The notes below the pieces were generated by a model that had not been told where the DNA came from, searched no databases, and worked only from the letters and a program-made list of their open reading frames with translations. From NCBI GenBank assembly GCA_029237755.1, contig JAQZBT010000026.1, positions 1 to 17,682 of the forward strand: a DNA stretch of 17,682 nucleotides, read 5' to 3'. A program made the translations under genes and the position numbers. This document shows positions 1 to 7,043 of this stretch, piece after piece; the first letter of the stretch is position 1, and each line of letters opens with the position of its first letter. This DNA comes from Candidatus Saccharimonadota bacterium. GTDB lineage: Bacteria > Patescibacteriota > Saccharimonadia > UBA4664.

Positions 1-1
1 A

Positions 2-157
2 CTCTTCAATTTCGATCTGGTCGCGGCCATCCTGGGCGAAGGCAGCGCGCTTAGCCGCATCGTTTACACGTTAGTTGGAGCATCCGCCGTCTGGACCGCC
101 GTCGCAGCGGTCTCCCGGGGCGGACATTTGGCCGACGCCCCGACGACTCACTCTTGA
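2..157 (+). CDS. DUF378 family small membrane protein (C-terminal part)
   Basis: The frame is open from base 2 to a TGA at 155-157, giving about 51 residues that begin LFNFDLVAAILGEGSALSRI. This matches the conserved half of DUF378 proteins (small two-helix membrane proteins with a 'GLFNFDLVA..FG..S.LSRIVY..VG' core). The missing upstream part would hold the first helix and the usual LNWGL motif. A hydrophobic stretch follows (IVYTLVGASAVWTAVAAV), then a polar tail ending APTTHS. The biochemical role of the family is not known. A Rho-independent terminator starts 14 bases after the stop, so this is the last gene of its transcript. The family call is from recognised motifs only; the start lies outside the window. 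Confidence 0.8.
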   Translation, partial: LFNFDLVAAILGEGSALSRIVYTLVGASAVWTAVAAVSRGGHLADAPTTHS

Positions 158-170
158 GTTAACACCAGGG

Positions 171-194
171 AGGCTCCCGCGAGGGAGCCTTTTT
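171..194 (+). terminator. Rho-independent terminator of the DUF378 gene
   Basis: A perfect 8-bp stem, AGGCTCCC (171-178) and GGGAGCCT (183-190), closes a GCGA tetraloop and runs into TTTT. It lies 14 bases after the DUF378 stop codon and 35 bases before the next gene. Confidence 0.85.
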
Positions 195-228
195 GGTTCG
201 CGCGGTGTATGCTTGAGGCATAAGCGGT

Positions 229-774
229 TTGCGACACATGATCAACATCCCCAAGCGCATCAGGCTGTGGCTGGCATTAGCGCTCGGCAGTACCTTGCTG
301 GTCGGTGTGGTCTATGCCGCGCAACATCAGCAGAACCGTCAGAATGCCGACCGCCCCTTGCTGCAGTTGGCTGGGAATGGCATGGACTCGCTCAAGGGCG
401 GCCAATCCACTGCCTCAATCGTGGGCGAGACGCAGGCCGAGGCCGCTTCCAGCACCGAGCCGTTCGTCAGTATCTATGACACGGATGGCAAGCTCCTGGT
501 AGCCGGCGCCAAGTATCAAGGCAATGACATCGACCCTCCTGCCGGTACCTTTGAATATGCCAAAAAACACAGTCCTCACACGTTTACCTGGGAGCCCCGC
601 CGTGGCCTGCGCTTGGCGGCTGCTCTGGTCTACGACCGAAACGTCGGTTACGTACTAGCTGCCTCTAATCTTCATGAGACCGAACTTGACCAGTACCGGC
701 TGCTCGTCCTCTCCGCGCTCTCCCTGGCAGTGCTGGTGGCGGCCTCAGCTGCCGTGGCTCGCGTATTACGCTAA
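229..774 (+). CDS. Membrane-anchored protein with an extracytoplasmic sensor-like domain
   Basis: No named family is recognised. The 181-residue product has an N-terminal basic segment, a first membrane helix (about residues 15-31, LALALGSTLLVGVVYAA), an outside domain of about 115 residues, and a C-terminal helix (about 157-180). The middle part reads VSIYDTDGKLL, then an aromatic stretch, then GYVLAASNL. This pattern resembles the short PAS/CACHE-like periplasmic sensors of histidine kinases, but here nothing follows the second helix. It may act as a stand-alone sensor or partner subunit (inference). The start is uncertain: TTG 229 is used here because a TATGCT box at 208-213 would start RNA just before it, while an in-frame ATG at 238 gives 178 residues. 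The gene ends 39 bases before the DUF1003 gene. Confidence 0.6.
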   Translation: MRHMINIPKRIRLWLALALGSTLLVGVVYAAQHQQNRQNADRPLLQLAGNGMDSLKGGQSTASIVGETQAEAASSTEPFVSIYDTDGKLLVAGAKYQGNDIDPPAGTFEYAKKHSPHTFTWEPRRGLRLAAALVYDRNVGYVLAASNLHETELDQYRLLVLSALSLAVLVAASAAVARVLR

Positions 775-783
775 TGCTTCATA

Positions 784-800
784 TATAATACCGGTATAAC
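784..800 (+). promoter_or_regulatory. Promoter of the DUF1003 gene with overlapping palindrome
   Basis: Two -10 candidates lie in tandem: a consensus TATAAT at 784-789 and TATAAC at 795-800, which is 13 bases before the GTG start. The perfect 10-bp palindrome ATACCGGTAT (788-797) overlaps both, so a dimeric repressor could cover them (inference). No convincing -35 box is seen. Confidence 0.5.
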
Positions 801-813
801 CAAAGGCACTTTC

Positions 814-1308
814 GTGGCGCTTATCAACCCTAACCAATACTACAAGCAGTTCCGCGATCTGGGAGACTACCTCGCCGACGGCATTACGTCCCTCGCGGGT
901 ACCATGCCATTCGTCTACTTCCACATCATTTGGTTTGGTAGCTGGATCCTGGCCGGTACCGGCTACTTCGGACCAGAATACGCCTTCGATAAGTTCCCCT
1001 TTGGCCTCCTCACGATGGTCGTTTCGCTCGAAGCTATCTTCCTCTCAACCTTTGTCTTGATCAGTCAGAACCGTTCATCCGAGAAGGCCGAGATTCGCGC
1101 CCAACTCGACTACGAAACCGACATCCAGGTCGAAAAAGAGGTCGACCTGATCATGGAGACTCTGGTGCGAATCGCCAAGAAGCAAGGCGTCGACGTCTCC
1201 GACCTGCAGCAGCAGATGCAGGAGACGCATCAGCACGCCAAGCGGGAAGCCGACCGCCGCACCGAAGCGCGCCACAAGCGGTTCGCCAAAGAGAAGAACG
1301 GCGGCTAA
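814..1308 (+). CDS. DUF1003 domain membrane protein
   Basis: The 164-residue product has the DUF1003 layout. Two membrane helices lie at about residues 31-48 and 62-84. The second carries the family signature FPFGLLTMVVSLEAIFLSTF followed by VLISQNR. A charged cytoplasmic tail follows (DYETDIQVEKEVDLI), then a Gln/His/Arg-rich end that looks helical or coiled. The function of DUF1003 is unknown; members are common in bacteria and are often annotated only as membrane proteins. The GTG start at 814 places the first residues (MALINPNQYYKQF) before the first helix and sits behind a clear -10 box. The gene is followed within 20 bases by the Nudix gene, which has its own promoter. Confidence 0.85.
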   Translation: MALINPNQYYKQFRDLGDYLADGITSLAGTMPFVYFHIIWFGSWILAGTGYFGPEYAFDKFPFGLLTMVVSLEAIFLSTFVLISQNRSSEKAEIRAQLDYETDIQVEKEVDLIMETLVRIAKKQGVDVSDLQQQMQETHQHAKREADRRTEARHKRFAKEKNGG

Positions 1309-1313
1309 CGCTT

Positions 1314-1322
1314 TGCTATAGT
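1314..1322 (+). promoter_or_regulatory. Extended -10 promoter of the HTH-Nudix gene
   Basis: TGC followed by TATAGT (1317-1322) forms an extended -10 element, and GGGGCC separates it from the ATG at 1329. With the usual distance from -10 to the RNA start, transcription would begin at or next to the ATG, so the mRNA is probably leaderless. No -35 box or Shine-Dalgarno sequence is seen. Confidence 0.65.
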
Positions 1323-1328
1323 GGGGCC

Positions 1329-2042
1329 ATGATTCAGCCCCGGCACCGTGTGCAGCATGAGATCCTGGAACGCCTCCGCCAGTCACCCGATGGCCTGCGT
1401 TACGCTTCGATCCGTCCGGAGGGCGTAGAGAATGATCTCTTCAACTACCATCTCCAATACCTGGTCCAAGGCGGTCTGGCCGCCAAAACCGCCGACCGCT
1501 ACCGTCTGACGACCGCCGGCAAAGAGCAGCTTATTGAGCAGAACCCCATTGACCAGGCCGGCGCCAGCCACCGCTTCAAGATCGCCTCGCTCTGCCTGGT
1601 CATGCAAGACGGCAGACTGCTCTACCAGCGTCGCACCCGCCAACCCTTCCTGGGTGAACAGGGGATGATCGGCGGGGGACTCTACCGCGGCGAACTGGCC
1701 ACCGACGCCGCCTCACGCCGCCTCACCGAAGAGGCGGGCCTCAGCGCATCATTCCGTCTCCTGGGCATGCTGCGCAAGCGCCACCGCGATCCGGAAGGCC
1801 ATCTCTACTCCGATATCATCTTTCACGTCTGCGCCAGCGACGCGGCCTCTGGCCGCCTTGTAGCGCGCAACGAATTTGGTGAGCACGAGTGGCTCACCAT
1901 TCCCGAAGCCGTTGCAGTGGAGTCATCAGCCAGTTACGGCAGCCCCCAGTATGGCGAGCTGCTCGCACGCCTGGCGACGACACCGCTCGACCAGATCCCG
2001 ATGTTCTACCTGCACGAAGACTATTACCACGACGTCTTCTAG
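1329..2042 (+). CDS. Winged-helix plus Nudix hydrolase-domain protein
   Basis: A 237-residue protein with two parts. Residues 1-70 look like a winged helix: EILERLRQSPDGLRYASI, then FNYHLQYLVQGGLAAK, then YRLTTAGKEQL, a typical helix-turn-helix and wing. Residues 83-200 form a Nudix fold with a Nudix box at 116-138: G116, E122, then RRLTEEAGL. The usual RE of the box is RR here, but the catalytic EE pair (134-135) is kept. Nudix enzymes cleave nucleoside diphosphates linked to another group; the substrate cannot be told from sequence. The DNA-binding part suggests either a regulator that senses a nucleotide or a dual-role protein. In NrtR regulators the order is the reverse (Nudix first). It has a leaderless-type promoter, and the dikinase gene starts 56 bases after it. 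Confidence 0.8.
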   Translation: MIQPRHRVQHEILERLRQSPDGLRYASIRPEGVENDLFNYHLQYLVQGGLAAKTADRYRLTTAGKEQLIEQNPIDQAGASHRFKIASLCLVMQDGRLLYQRRTRQPFLGEQGMIGGGLYRGELATDAASRRLTEEAGLSASFRLLGMLRKRHRDPEGHLYSDIIFHVCASDAASGRLVARNEFGEHEWLTIPEAVAVESSASYGSPQYGELLARLATTPLDQIPMFYLHEDYYHDVF

Positions 2043-2060
2043 GTTGCCGAACACCCCTTC

Positions 2061-2092
2061 ACTGGATTGCCAGTCGCGGGTCCCGCTATGCT
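2061..2092 (+). promoter_or_regulatory. Promoter of the dikinase-like pair with two palindromes
   Basis: TATGCT at 2087-2092 lies exactly 6 bases before the ATG at 2099, as expected for a leaderless gene. Just upstream are two short inverted repeats: ACTGG-ATTG-CCAGT (2061-2074) and GCGGG-T-CCCGC (2076-2086). The second abuts the -10 box and could be an operator or part of a weak terminator for the Nudix gene. There is no T tract. Confidence 0.5.
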
Positions 2093-2098
2093 CGGGAC

Positions 2099-2875
2099 AT
2101 GCCGATTATTCCGCTTAACACCAGCCATAAAGAACCTGTCTCCCGCGTGGGCGGCAAGGCGCATGCTCTGGGCCGCCTCATTGCCTTCGGCGCGCCGGTC
2201 CCGCCGGGCTTTGTGATACCGCCCGGACCGCTCGACGAAGCCGCCGTACTCAAAGCCTTCGACAAACTCGGCGCCAAGTATGTCGCCGTCCGCTCATCGG
2301 CCGCCGGTGAAGACGCCGGCAGTCAGTCGTGGGCCGGCCAGTTCGAGAGCTACCTCTATGTGTCTCGCGACCAGCTTCTGGAGCGCGTCGCTGAATGCCG
2401 GCTCTCGGGCACTTCGGCGCGGGCCAAAGCCTACGACGCCTCCAGCCAGGGCATGGCTGTCGCGGTCGTAGTACAGGCCATGGTCGCGAGTGACGTCGCC
2501 GGCGTGCTCTTCACGGTCAATCCTGTCACCAAGGCCGACCAGGTCGTCATCGAAGCCGTCTTTGGCTTAGGCGAGCAATTGGTTCAAGGTCTGGCCACGC
2601 CCGACAACTACGTCTTCGACAAGTCCTCCGGCGACATCACTCAGACCATTAGCCTCAAACTCACCCGCCTCGTCGGCTCGCCCGGAGGCGTCGTCGAGCA
2701 ACCAGTCGATACCGCAGACCAAGACCGCCCTGCTCTGTCGCATGAACAATGCCGGGAGTTAGCCAAGCTCTCTACACAGCTCGAGCGCTCGTTCGGCTAT
2801 CCGCTCGATATCGAATTTGCCTATGCCGGCGCGCGCCTCTATATCGTCCAAGCCCGTCCCATCACCACTATCTAA
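2099..2875 (+). CDS. PEP synthase/PPDK-type ATP-binding domain protein (stand-alone)
   Basis: This 258-residue protein consists only of the pyruvate phosphate dikinase ATP-binding domain. Visible motifs in order: VGGKAHALGRL with VPPGFVI (Lys20 region), VAVRSSAAGED (Arg65, Glu71), SWAGQFESYL, AGVLFTVNPVT, FGLGEQLVQG with PDNY, and near the end YPLDIEF and YIVQARPITT. In PEP synthase, PPDK and rifampicin phosphotransferase this domain binds ATP and phosphorylates a His on a swivelling domain; here that domain is on the next gene. At 258 residues it is compact compared with the 320 or so usual in fused enzymes. The open frame extends upstream into the Nudix gene, but similarity begins at MPIIPLNTS and the -10 box sits 6 bases before ATG 2099, so this start is chosen. 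The stop overlaps the SD of the next gene. Confidence 0.85.
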   Translation: MPIIPLNTSHKEPVSRVGGKAHALGRLIAFGAPVPPGFVIPPGPLDEAAVLKAFDKLGAKYVAVRSSAAGEDAGSQSWAGQFESYLYVSRDQLLERVAECRLSGTSARAKAYDASSQGMAVAVVVQAMVASDVAGVLFTVNPVTKADQVVIEAVFGLGEQLVQGLATPDNYVFDKSSGDITQTISLKLTRLVGSPGGVVEQPVDTADQDRPALSHEQCRELAKLSTQLERSFGYPLDIEFAYAGARLYIVQARPITTI

Positions 2876-2884
2876 GGAGCAACC

Positions 2885-3985
2885 ATGGCCACTGATCACG
2901 TCGAGTTTTACAAGAAGCAGATTTCATTGACCGAGTGGCTCGAAAACATGGGTCACGCCGAGGCCACCGCCATGCGTGCCGAGGATAATGAAAAGCGTGA
3001 GCGTCTCAAGGTGCTTAACCGCGCCATCGGCCTGCCCTTCGACGAGCCGCACCAGTTTCCGGCCACAGTTGTGGCCGCAGCGGGTCCCGAGTTCCAAAAG
3101 TTCTTGGACCAACACGGTGAAGAACTCTGCGCTATCCGCCTCATCCCTTCCGACCCCACTTTGCCCAAGCTACGCATGCGCGGACATTCCATTCGCGAAG
3201 CCCTGAAGTGGTTTGCTAACCAGGACATCGATCCCGCCAAGTACCGCGTCGACTTCGTGCCTCACACTGACGACAACCGTTGGTCGACCATCTTCGTCGT
3301 CAACGACCAGGGTATCTTCGGAGAAATTCTCCATGGCTCGCACAACAAGCTCACACAGGGTCTATATGAAGCAGGGGAAGAGCCTGTCGCGTTCAGCTAC
3401 GACTTCTCCGAATGGACCCTGAATCCCTTGAACGCCGATGCCGAAGTCTACCTCAAAGAAACCGTCGAACTTTTGCGCGTCACGGATAAGGCGGTCCAAG
3501 CCGACCTGACATCCAAACTCGATGCCAAATTCAGCCATAACTACCTGGCCGGTTACTTCGAGACCACCAACTCCAAGGACTTTGGCACCTGGTTCATCGA
3601 CTACAACCGCATCCTCGGCGATCTCTACCAGGGTTTTGCCGAGCCTAAACCGAGCTTGCAACCGGCCCTGGTACGCGGCCAGGTTGGCAGCCCGGGCAAG
3701 GCCACCGGCCGCGTGCGGATTGTCATGCCCGACGACCTGGAATCAGCCCAACTCGAGCCCGGCGACATCCTGGTCTGCCGCATGACGACGCCCGATTACC
3801 TCCCGCTCATGCAGCAAGCGGCCGCCATCGTCACAGACCTGGGCGGGATCCTCAGCCACGCCGCCATCGTCGCCCGCGAATTGGGCAAGCCGTGTATCAC
3901 CGCTACCCAGGACGCTACGAGCAAGCTCAAAGAAGGGCAGCAGGTAGTAGTTGATGCCGAAACGGGCGTAGTGTCTGCGACCTAG
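2885..3985 (+). CDS. PEP-utilising swivelling (His) domain protein with novel N-terminal domain
   Basis: A 366-residue partner of the preceding ATP-binding protein. Residues 263-363 are the PEP-utiliser mobile domain: SPGKATGRVRIV, then GDILVCRMTTPDYLP, then GGILSHAAIVARELGKPCI with the phospho-accepting His at 325. Residues 1-255 match no family I can name; they are mixed and charged (FYKKQISLTEWLENMG, LPKLRMRGHSIREALKWF, WSTIFVVNDQGIFGEILHG). The C-terminal PEP/pyruvate TIM barrel of PEP synthase is absent. The pair therefore resembles rifampicin phosphotransferase in plan (ATP domain, substrate domain, His domain) but split over two genes; the acceptor is unknown. Translation starts from a good SD, AAGGAG (2874-2879), which overlaps the upstream stop, so the two genes form an operon and probably one complex. 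Confidence 0.85.
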   Translation: MATDHVEFYKKQISLTEWLENMGHAEATAMRAEDNEKRERLKVLNRAIGLPFDEPHQFPATVVAAAGPEFQKFLDQHGEELCAIRLIPSDPTLPKLRMRGHSIREALKWFANQDIDPAKYRVDFVPHTDDNRWSTIFVVNDQGIFGEILHGSHNKLTQGLYEAGEEPVAFSYDFSEWTLNPLNADAEVYLKETVELLRVTDKAVQADLTSKLDAKFSHNYLAGYFETTNSKDFGTWFIDYNRILGDLYQGFAEPKPSLQPALVRGQVGSPGKATGRVRIVMPDDLESAQLEPGDILVCRMTTPDYLPLMQQAAAIVTDLGGILSHAAIVARELGKPCITATQDATSKLKEGQQVVVDAETGVVSAT

Positions 3986-4024
3986 TTAGTCGCACCCATC
4001 CCCAGCGACCAACTGAACCAGATT

Positions 4025-4033
4025 TGGTACACT
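4025..4033 (+). promoter_or_regulatory. Extended -10 promoter of the GNAT-lipase-PLD operon
   Basis: TGG plus TACACT (4028-4033) makes an extended -10, with 8 bases to the ATG at 4042. No SD is visible, so the first mRNA of the operon would carry only 1-2 untranslated bases or none. Confidence 0.55.
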
Positions 4034-4041
4034 GATACCAT

Positions 4042-4515
4042 ATGACAAACATAAGAATTACCGAGGCGTCGGTTCTGTCTCTGCCAGCCCTCAACCGCCT
4101 CTTCGTGAACGCTGTTCACAACCATTTCCAGTACTTCCCCGAGCACGTTCGCAACCGCGTCATCAAGGACCATTCGCTCGTGCGCCTCAGCCTCGCCAAG
4201 GTCGACCCCCGGCGTGTCCTTCTGGTCGCCAAACAGGACCAGCGCATCATTGGCTACGCCATCGGCGCCAAGCCCGCCATCGGGCCGGCCCAGGTCTACT
4301 GGCTCTACGTCGAGCCCGATCATCGCGGCGCCAACATCGGCCTCAGCCTCCTGTCACGCATGCTCAAGGTTCTGGGCTCCAAGGGCGCATCTGAAATAGC
4401 CATTGCTACCCATGACCATCGCCGCTACTACGAGCGCCAAGGCTTCAAGTGGGTGCGCAATACTATGGTCTATGGGGTCAAAATGGATATACTTACGTTT
4501 AAAGTGAAGGCATGA
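4042..4515 (+). CDS. GNAT family N-acetyltransferase
   Basis: The 157-residue protein has the GNAT fold order: a first strand and helix (IRITEASVLSLPALNRLF), a middle strand with RIIGYAIG, then VYWLYVEPDHRGANIGLSLL with the acetyl-CoA pyrophosphate loop, and YYERQGFKW in the last motif. The loop reads R-G-A-N-I-G instead of the commoner R-G-x-G-x-G/A, a mild change. GNAT enzymes move an acetyl group from acetyl-CoA to an amine; the substrate is not predictable here. The stop TGA overlaps the ATG of the lipase gene (ATGA), which indicates translational coupling. It is the first gene of a three-gene operon. Confidence 0.8.
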   Translation: MTNIRITEASVLSLPALNRLFVNAVHNHFQYFPEHVRNRVIKDHSLVRLSLAKVDPRRVLLVAKQDQRIIGYAIGAKPAIGPAQVYWLYVEPDHRGANIGLSLLSRMLKVLGSKGASEIAIATHDHRRYYERQGFKWVRNTMVYGVKMDILTFKVKA

Positions 4516-5840
4516 AGCGTCGCATGATCTCAGTGCGCTCTTATGTTCATAATCAACGTTTCCGACCGCGTCGCCGCTGGGGAAGGTGGCTCTTTCTGGC
4601 TCTCGTAGCGCTTACCGGGCTCGCCTGGTGGTGGATCGGCTCTGACGGCGGCCGCAACGGCTCTCCCCTCAACCCCCTCGGTGTCGTAGCCGGCCCACCC
4701 AAGCCGGGCGATATCGTGGCCGAAGAGAACTTCCGGCCCTACACGCTGCAAGAGACCAGAGCCTTGGCCAAAGAAAACTATGGTGGTGCAGCCGCCGGCA
4801 TCACCACACCTGTCACTAAGATTACTTTCCGCTACCGCACCGAACTGCCTGGCGGTGAACAGATCGTTCTCTACGCCCGGGCCTTCCTGCCCGACTCACC
4901 CCGTACCAATCTGCCCGTCTTCGGCTTCACCACGGGCACCACCGGCATCGGCGACATCTGCTCGCCCAGCCTCGAGCAGCCCAAAGTCGCCAACTGGGCC
5001 AACTACGATTCGCACATGGCCATGTATGCCGCCCACGGTTTCGCCTCAGTCGTGACGGACTACGAGGGCCACCGCGACTCCAGCCGCATCCACCACTACA
5101 TGGTCGGTGAACTCGAAGGCCGGGCTGCGCTCGATGCCATCAGGGCTATCAGAAACCTGCCCGAGACCCGCGGCCGCCTCACCGACAACGTCTTCCTGGG
5201 CGGCTACTCACAGGGTGGCCACGCCGCCTTCTGGGCCGACAAGATCGCGGCCAAGTACGCTCCCGACGTCAAACCCAAAGGCGTCATCGGATTCGGGCCG
5301 GTCATGAGCGTCAAGGAGACCCTCACCGACGTGGCCCACGGCGCAAACATCCAGTGGTTCGGCCCGTATGTCATGTTTAGTTATCGCGACTACTACAAGA
5401 ACGAATACGGCCCCATCCTCCTGCCCAAATGGGAGGCTACCCTGGCTCAGGACGTCCCCGCGCACTGCATCGACACCAATATCCCGTTCTGGGGCCGATC
5501 TCCCGAAGGCGTCTACACGCCCGAATTCCTCAGCGCTATCAAGGAAAACAAGCTCCCCGAACAGTACCTCCGCCTGGTGGCCGACCTGGACCGTAACGCC
5601 GTCGGTTCCGTCAGTACTACCAGCGCCAAGCGTATCAACCAGGGCGCGCTCGATAACGTCGTTCTGGCCGCCCAGCAAACAAAAATACTGCCCGAACTCT
5701 GCTCCTCGAGCCAAGGCCCGGTCATGTACAAGGTCTATCCAACCGCCACTCACTACAACACCATGCTCCAAAGCTTCAACGAAACCGCGGAATGGATGCG
5801 CACCCTCATTCGCGGACAGCCCGTGCTGGCAACATGCTAG
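4512..5840 (+). CDS. Membrane-anchored secretory-lipase-type alpha/beta hydrolase
   Basis: A 442-residue serine hydrolase. The N-terminus is very basic (FRPRRRWGRW) and followed by a hydrophobic helix at about 27-43, which works as an uncleaved anchor or signal. The catalytic part contains GTTGIGDICSPS (an oxyanion-side motif of the secretory lipase family, LIP/PF03583), the nucleophile elbow GYSQGG with Ser233, and a C-terminal ATHYNTM with the likely catalytic His414. Cysteines near 150, 319, 397 and 442 could form disulfides outside the cell. Family members hydrolyse acyl esters such as triglycerides. It overlaps the GNAT gene by 4 bases and the PLD gene by 7, so the three are co-translated. 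The role of an outside lipase beside a phospholipase D is probably lipid scavenging or remodelling (inference). Confidence 0.8.
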   Translation: MKRRMISVRSYVHNQRFRPRRRWGRWLFLALVALTGLAWWWIGSDGGRNGSPLNPLGVVAGPPKPGDIVAEENFRPYTLQETRALAKENYGGAAAGITTPVTKITFRYRTELPGGEQIVLYARAFLPDSPRTNLPVFGFTTGTTGIGDICSPSLEQPKVANWANYDSHMAMYAAHGFASVVTDYEGHRDSSRIHHYMVGELEGRAALDAIRAIRNLPETRGRLTDNVFLGGYSQGGHAAFWADKIAAKYAPDVKPKGVIGFGPVMSVKETLTDVAHGANIQWFGPYVMFSYRDYYKNEYGPILLPKWEATLAQDVPAHCIDTNIPFWGRSPEGVYTPEFLSAIKENKLPEQYLRLVADLDRNAVGSVSTTSAKRINQGALDNVVLAAQQTKILPELCSSSQGPVMYKVYPTATHYNTMLQSFNETAEWMRTLIRGQPVLATC

Positions 5841-6964
5841 CCGCTTCCGACAAGTCGATCAAAAGCGCAGTTGAGGCGGCCACAGGCTCCCGCCACCGGC
5901 CCGGCAATAGCTTCACCATTCTCAAGGACGGTGAGCAGATCTTCCCGGCCATGCTCGAAGACGTCCGTCGGGCCGAGCACTCGATCGAGTTTCTGAGTTT
6001 CGTCTTCTGGCGCAGCCGCGTGGCTTCCGAGTTTGCCACCGCCCTCATCGACCGGGCCAAGGCCGGCGTTAAGGTCCGGCTGCTGGTCGACGCCGTCGGC
6101 GGAGCCTCCATCAGCGCGCGCACCATCTGGGAACTGGAGAAGGCCGGCGTCCAAGTTGGCTGGTTCCGTCCCGGCCGCTGGAAGTACCTCAGCCGATTCA
6201 ACCACCGCACTCACCGCAAGCTCTTGATCGTCGACGCCCGCATCGGTTTTACCGGTGGTGTCGGTATCGCCGATGAATGGATCCAGTGGCGTGAGACCCA
6301 TTGCCGGGTCGAAGGCCCAGCCGTCGCCGACATGCACGCGGGCTTTGCCGATAGCTGGTATGAGTCAGTGGGGGACAGGCTGGGTCCCGTGGATCCCGCC
6401 CCCAAAGCTGGCAACATCGATGTCCACACCACCATCTCCACAGCCGGTACCCGTCCCACTCAGGCTGAACTACTGGTGACAGCCATTTGTGCTGCGGCCA
6501 CCCGGCGGCTCTGGATCTCCAGTGCCTACTTCGTGCCCAGCCCCGACGTCATCTCGATGCTCTCGGCCGCCGCCGTCCGCAAGGTTGACGTGCGCATACT
6601 TACCAATGGCCCCAAGACCAACCACCGCATCACCCGCGCCGCCGGCCGGGCCTTCTACCAGAGCCTCCTCGATGCCGGCGTGAAGATCTACGAGTACCAG
6701 CCGACACTGCACCACTCCAAGGTTATGACCGCCGACAATACCTGGGCCACCATCGGCTCGACCAACATTGACCCGCGCTCCCTCGTCCTCAACGATGAAC
6801 TCAATGTCTCGGTCTCCAATAACAAGCTGGTCGACCAGCTCGACGAACAGTTCATAGCCGATCTGGAACACTCGATTCTCATCACGCCGGAAGATTGGGC
6901 GGCGCGGAGCCGTTTTGACCGCTTGGCCGAAAGCGCCGCCAGCCTCTTTGCCGCCCAGCTCTAA
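5834..6964 (+). CDS. Phospholipase D / cardiolipin synthase family protein
   Basis: A 376-residue protein with two HKD motifs. The first is HRKLLIVD (His127, Lys129, Asp134) followed by GFTGGVGIADEW. The second is HSKVMTAD (His294, Lys296, Asp301) followed by GSTNIDPRS. This duplicated layout is that of bacterial cardiolipin synthases and PLD-type transphosphatidylases, which join or cleave phosphatidyl groups through a phospho-His intermediate. Unlike ClsA, there is no N-terminal pair of membrane helices; it is closer to the ClsB/soluble PLD plan. The ATG at 5834 overlaps the lipase stop (ATGCTAG), typical of coupled genes. An upstream in-frame ATG at 5792 is possible but would run 49 bases into the lipase gene. 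It is the last gene of the operon; a terminator follows. Confidence 0.85.
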   Translation: MLAASDKSIKSAVEAATGSRHRPGNSFTILKDGEQIFPAMLEDVRRAEHSIEFLSFVFWRSRVASEFATALIDRAKAGVKVRLLVDAVGGASISARTIWELEKAGVQVGWFRPGRWKYLSRFNHRTHRKLLIVDARIGFTGGVGIADEWIQWRETHCRVEGPAVADMHAGFADSWYESVGDRLGPVDPAPKAGNIDVHTTISTAGTRPTQAELLVTAICAAATRRLWISSAYFVPSPDVISMLSAAAVRKVDVRILTNGPKTNHRITRAAGRAFYQSLLDAGVKIYEYQPTLHHSKVMTADNTWATIGSTNIDPRSLVLNDELNVSVSNNKLVDQLDEQFIADLEHSILITPEDWAARSRFDRLAESAASLFAAQL

Positions 6965-6968
6965 GCGG

Positions 6969-6977
6969 TGGTAAAAT
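6969..6977 (+). promoter_or_regulatory. Extended -10 element upstream of the terminator before galU
   Basis: TGG plus TAAAAT (6972-6977) lies 5 bases after the PLD stop codon and before the hairpin at 6988. If used, RNA would start near 6984 and meet the terminator at once, so galU would depend on read-through. A second candidate, TGA plus TATAGG (7024-7032), lies after the hairpin and overlaps the SD. Confidence 0.4.
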
Positions 6978-6987
6978 ACCAGCAATC

Positions 6988-7024
6988 CTGCCTCCGCATG
7001 GGATGGAGGCGGTTTCTTATTTTT
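6988..7024 (+). terminator. Rho-independent terminator between the PLD gene and galU
   Basis: CTGCCTCC (6988-6995) pairs with GGAGGCGG (7005-7012), 8 bp with one G-U pair and a 9-base loop, followed by the T-rich run TTTCTTATTTTT. It ends the lipase/PLD transcript, or acts in the galU leader if the upstream -10 is used. Confidence 0.75.
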
Positions 7025-7043
7025 GATATAGGAGATAAAAAAA

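Noticed and set aside
1889..2098. N-terminal extension of the dikinase ATP-binding protein into the Nudix gene
   Set aside because: The extension is Arg-rich out-of-frame Nudix sequence; the domain begins at MPIIPLNTS, with a -10 box 6 bases before it.
5208..5771. Minus-strand open frame (187 codons) opposite the lipase
   Set aside because: The lipase catalytic motifs lie on the plus strand; the antisense product has no recognisable features.
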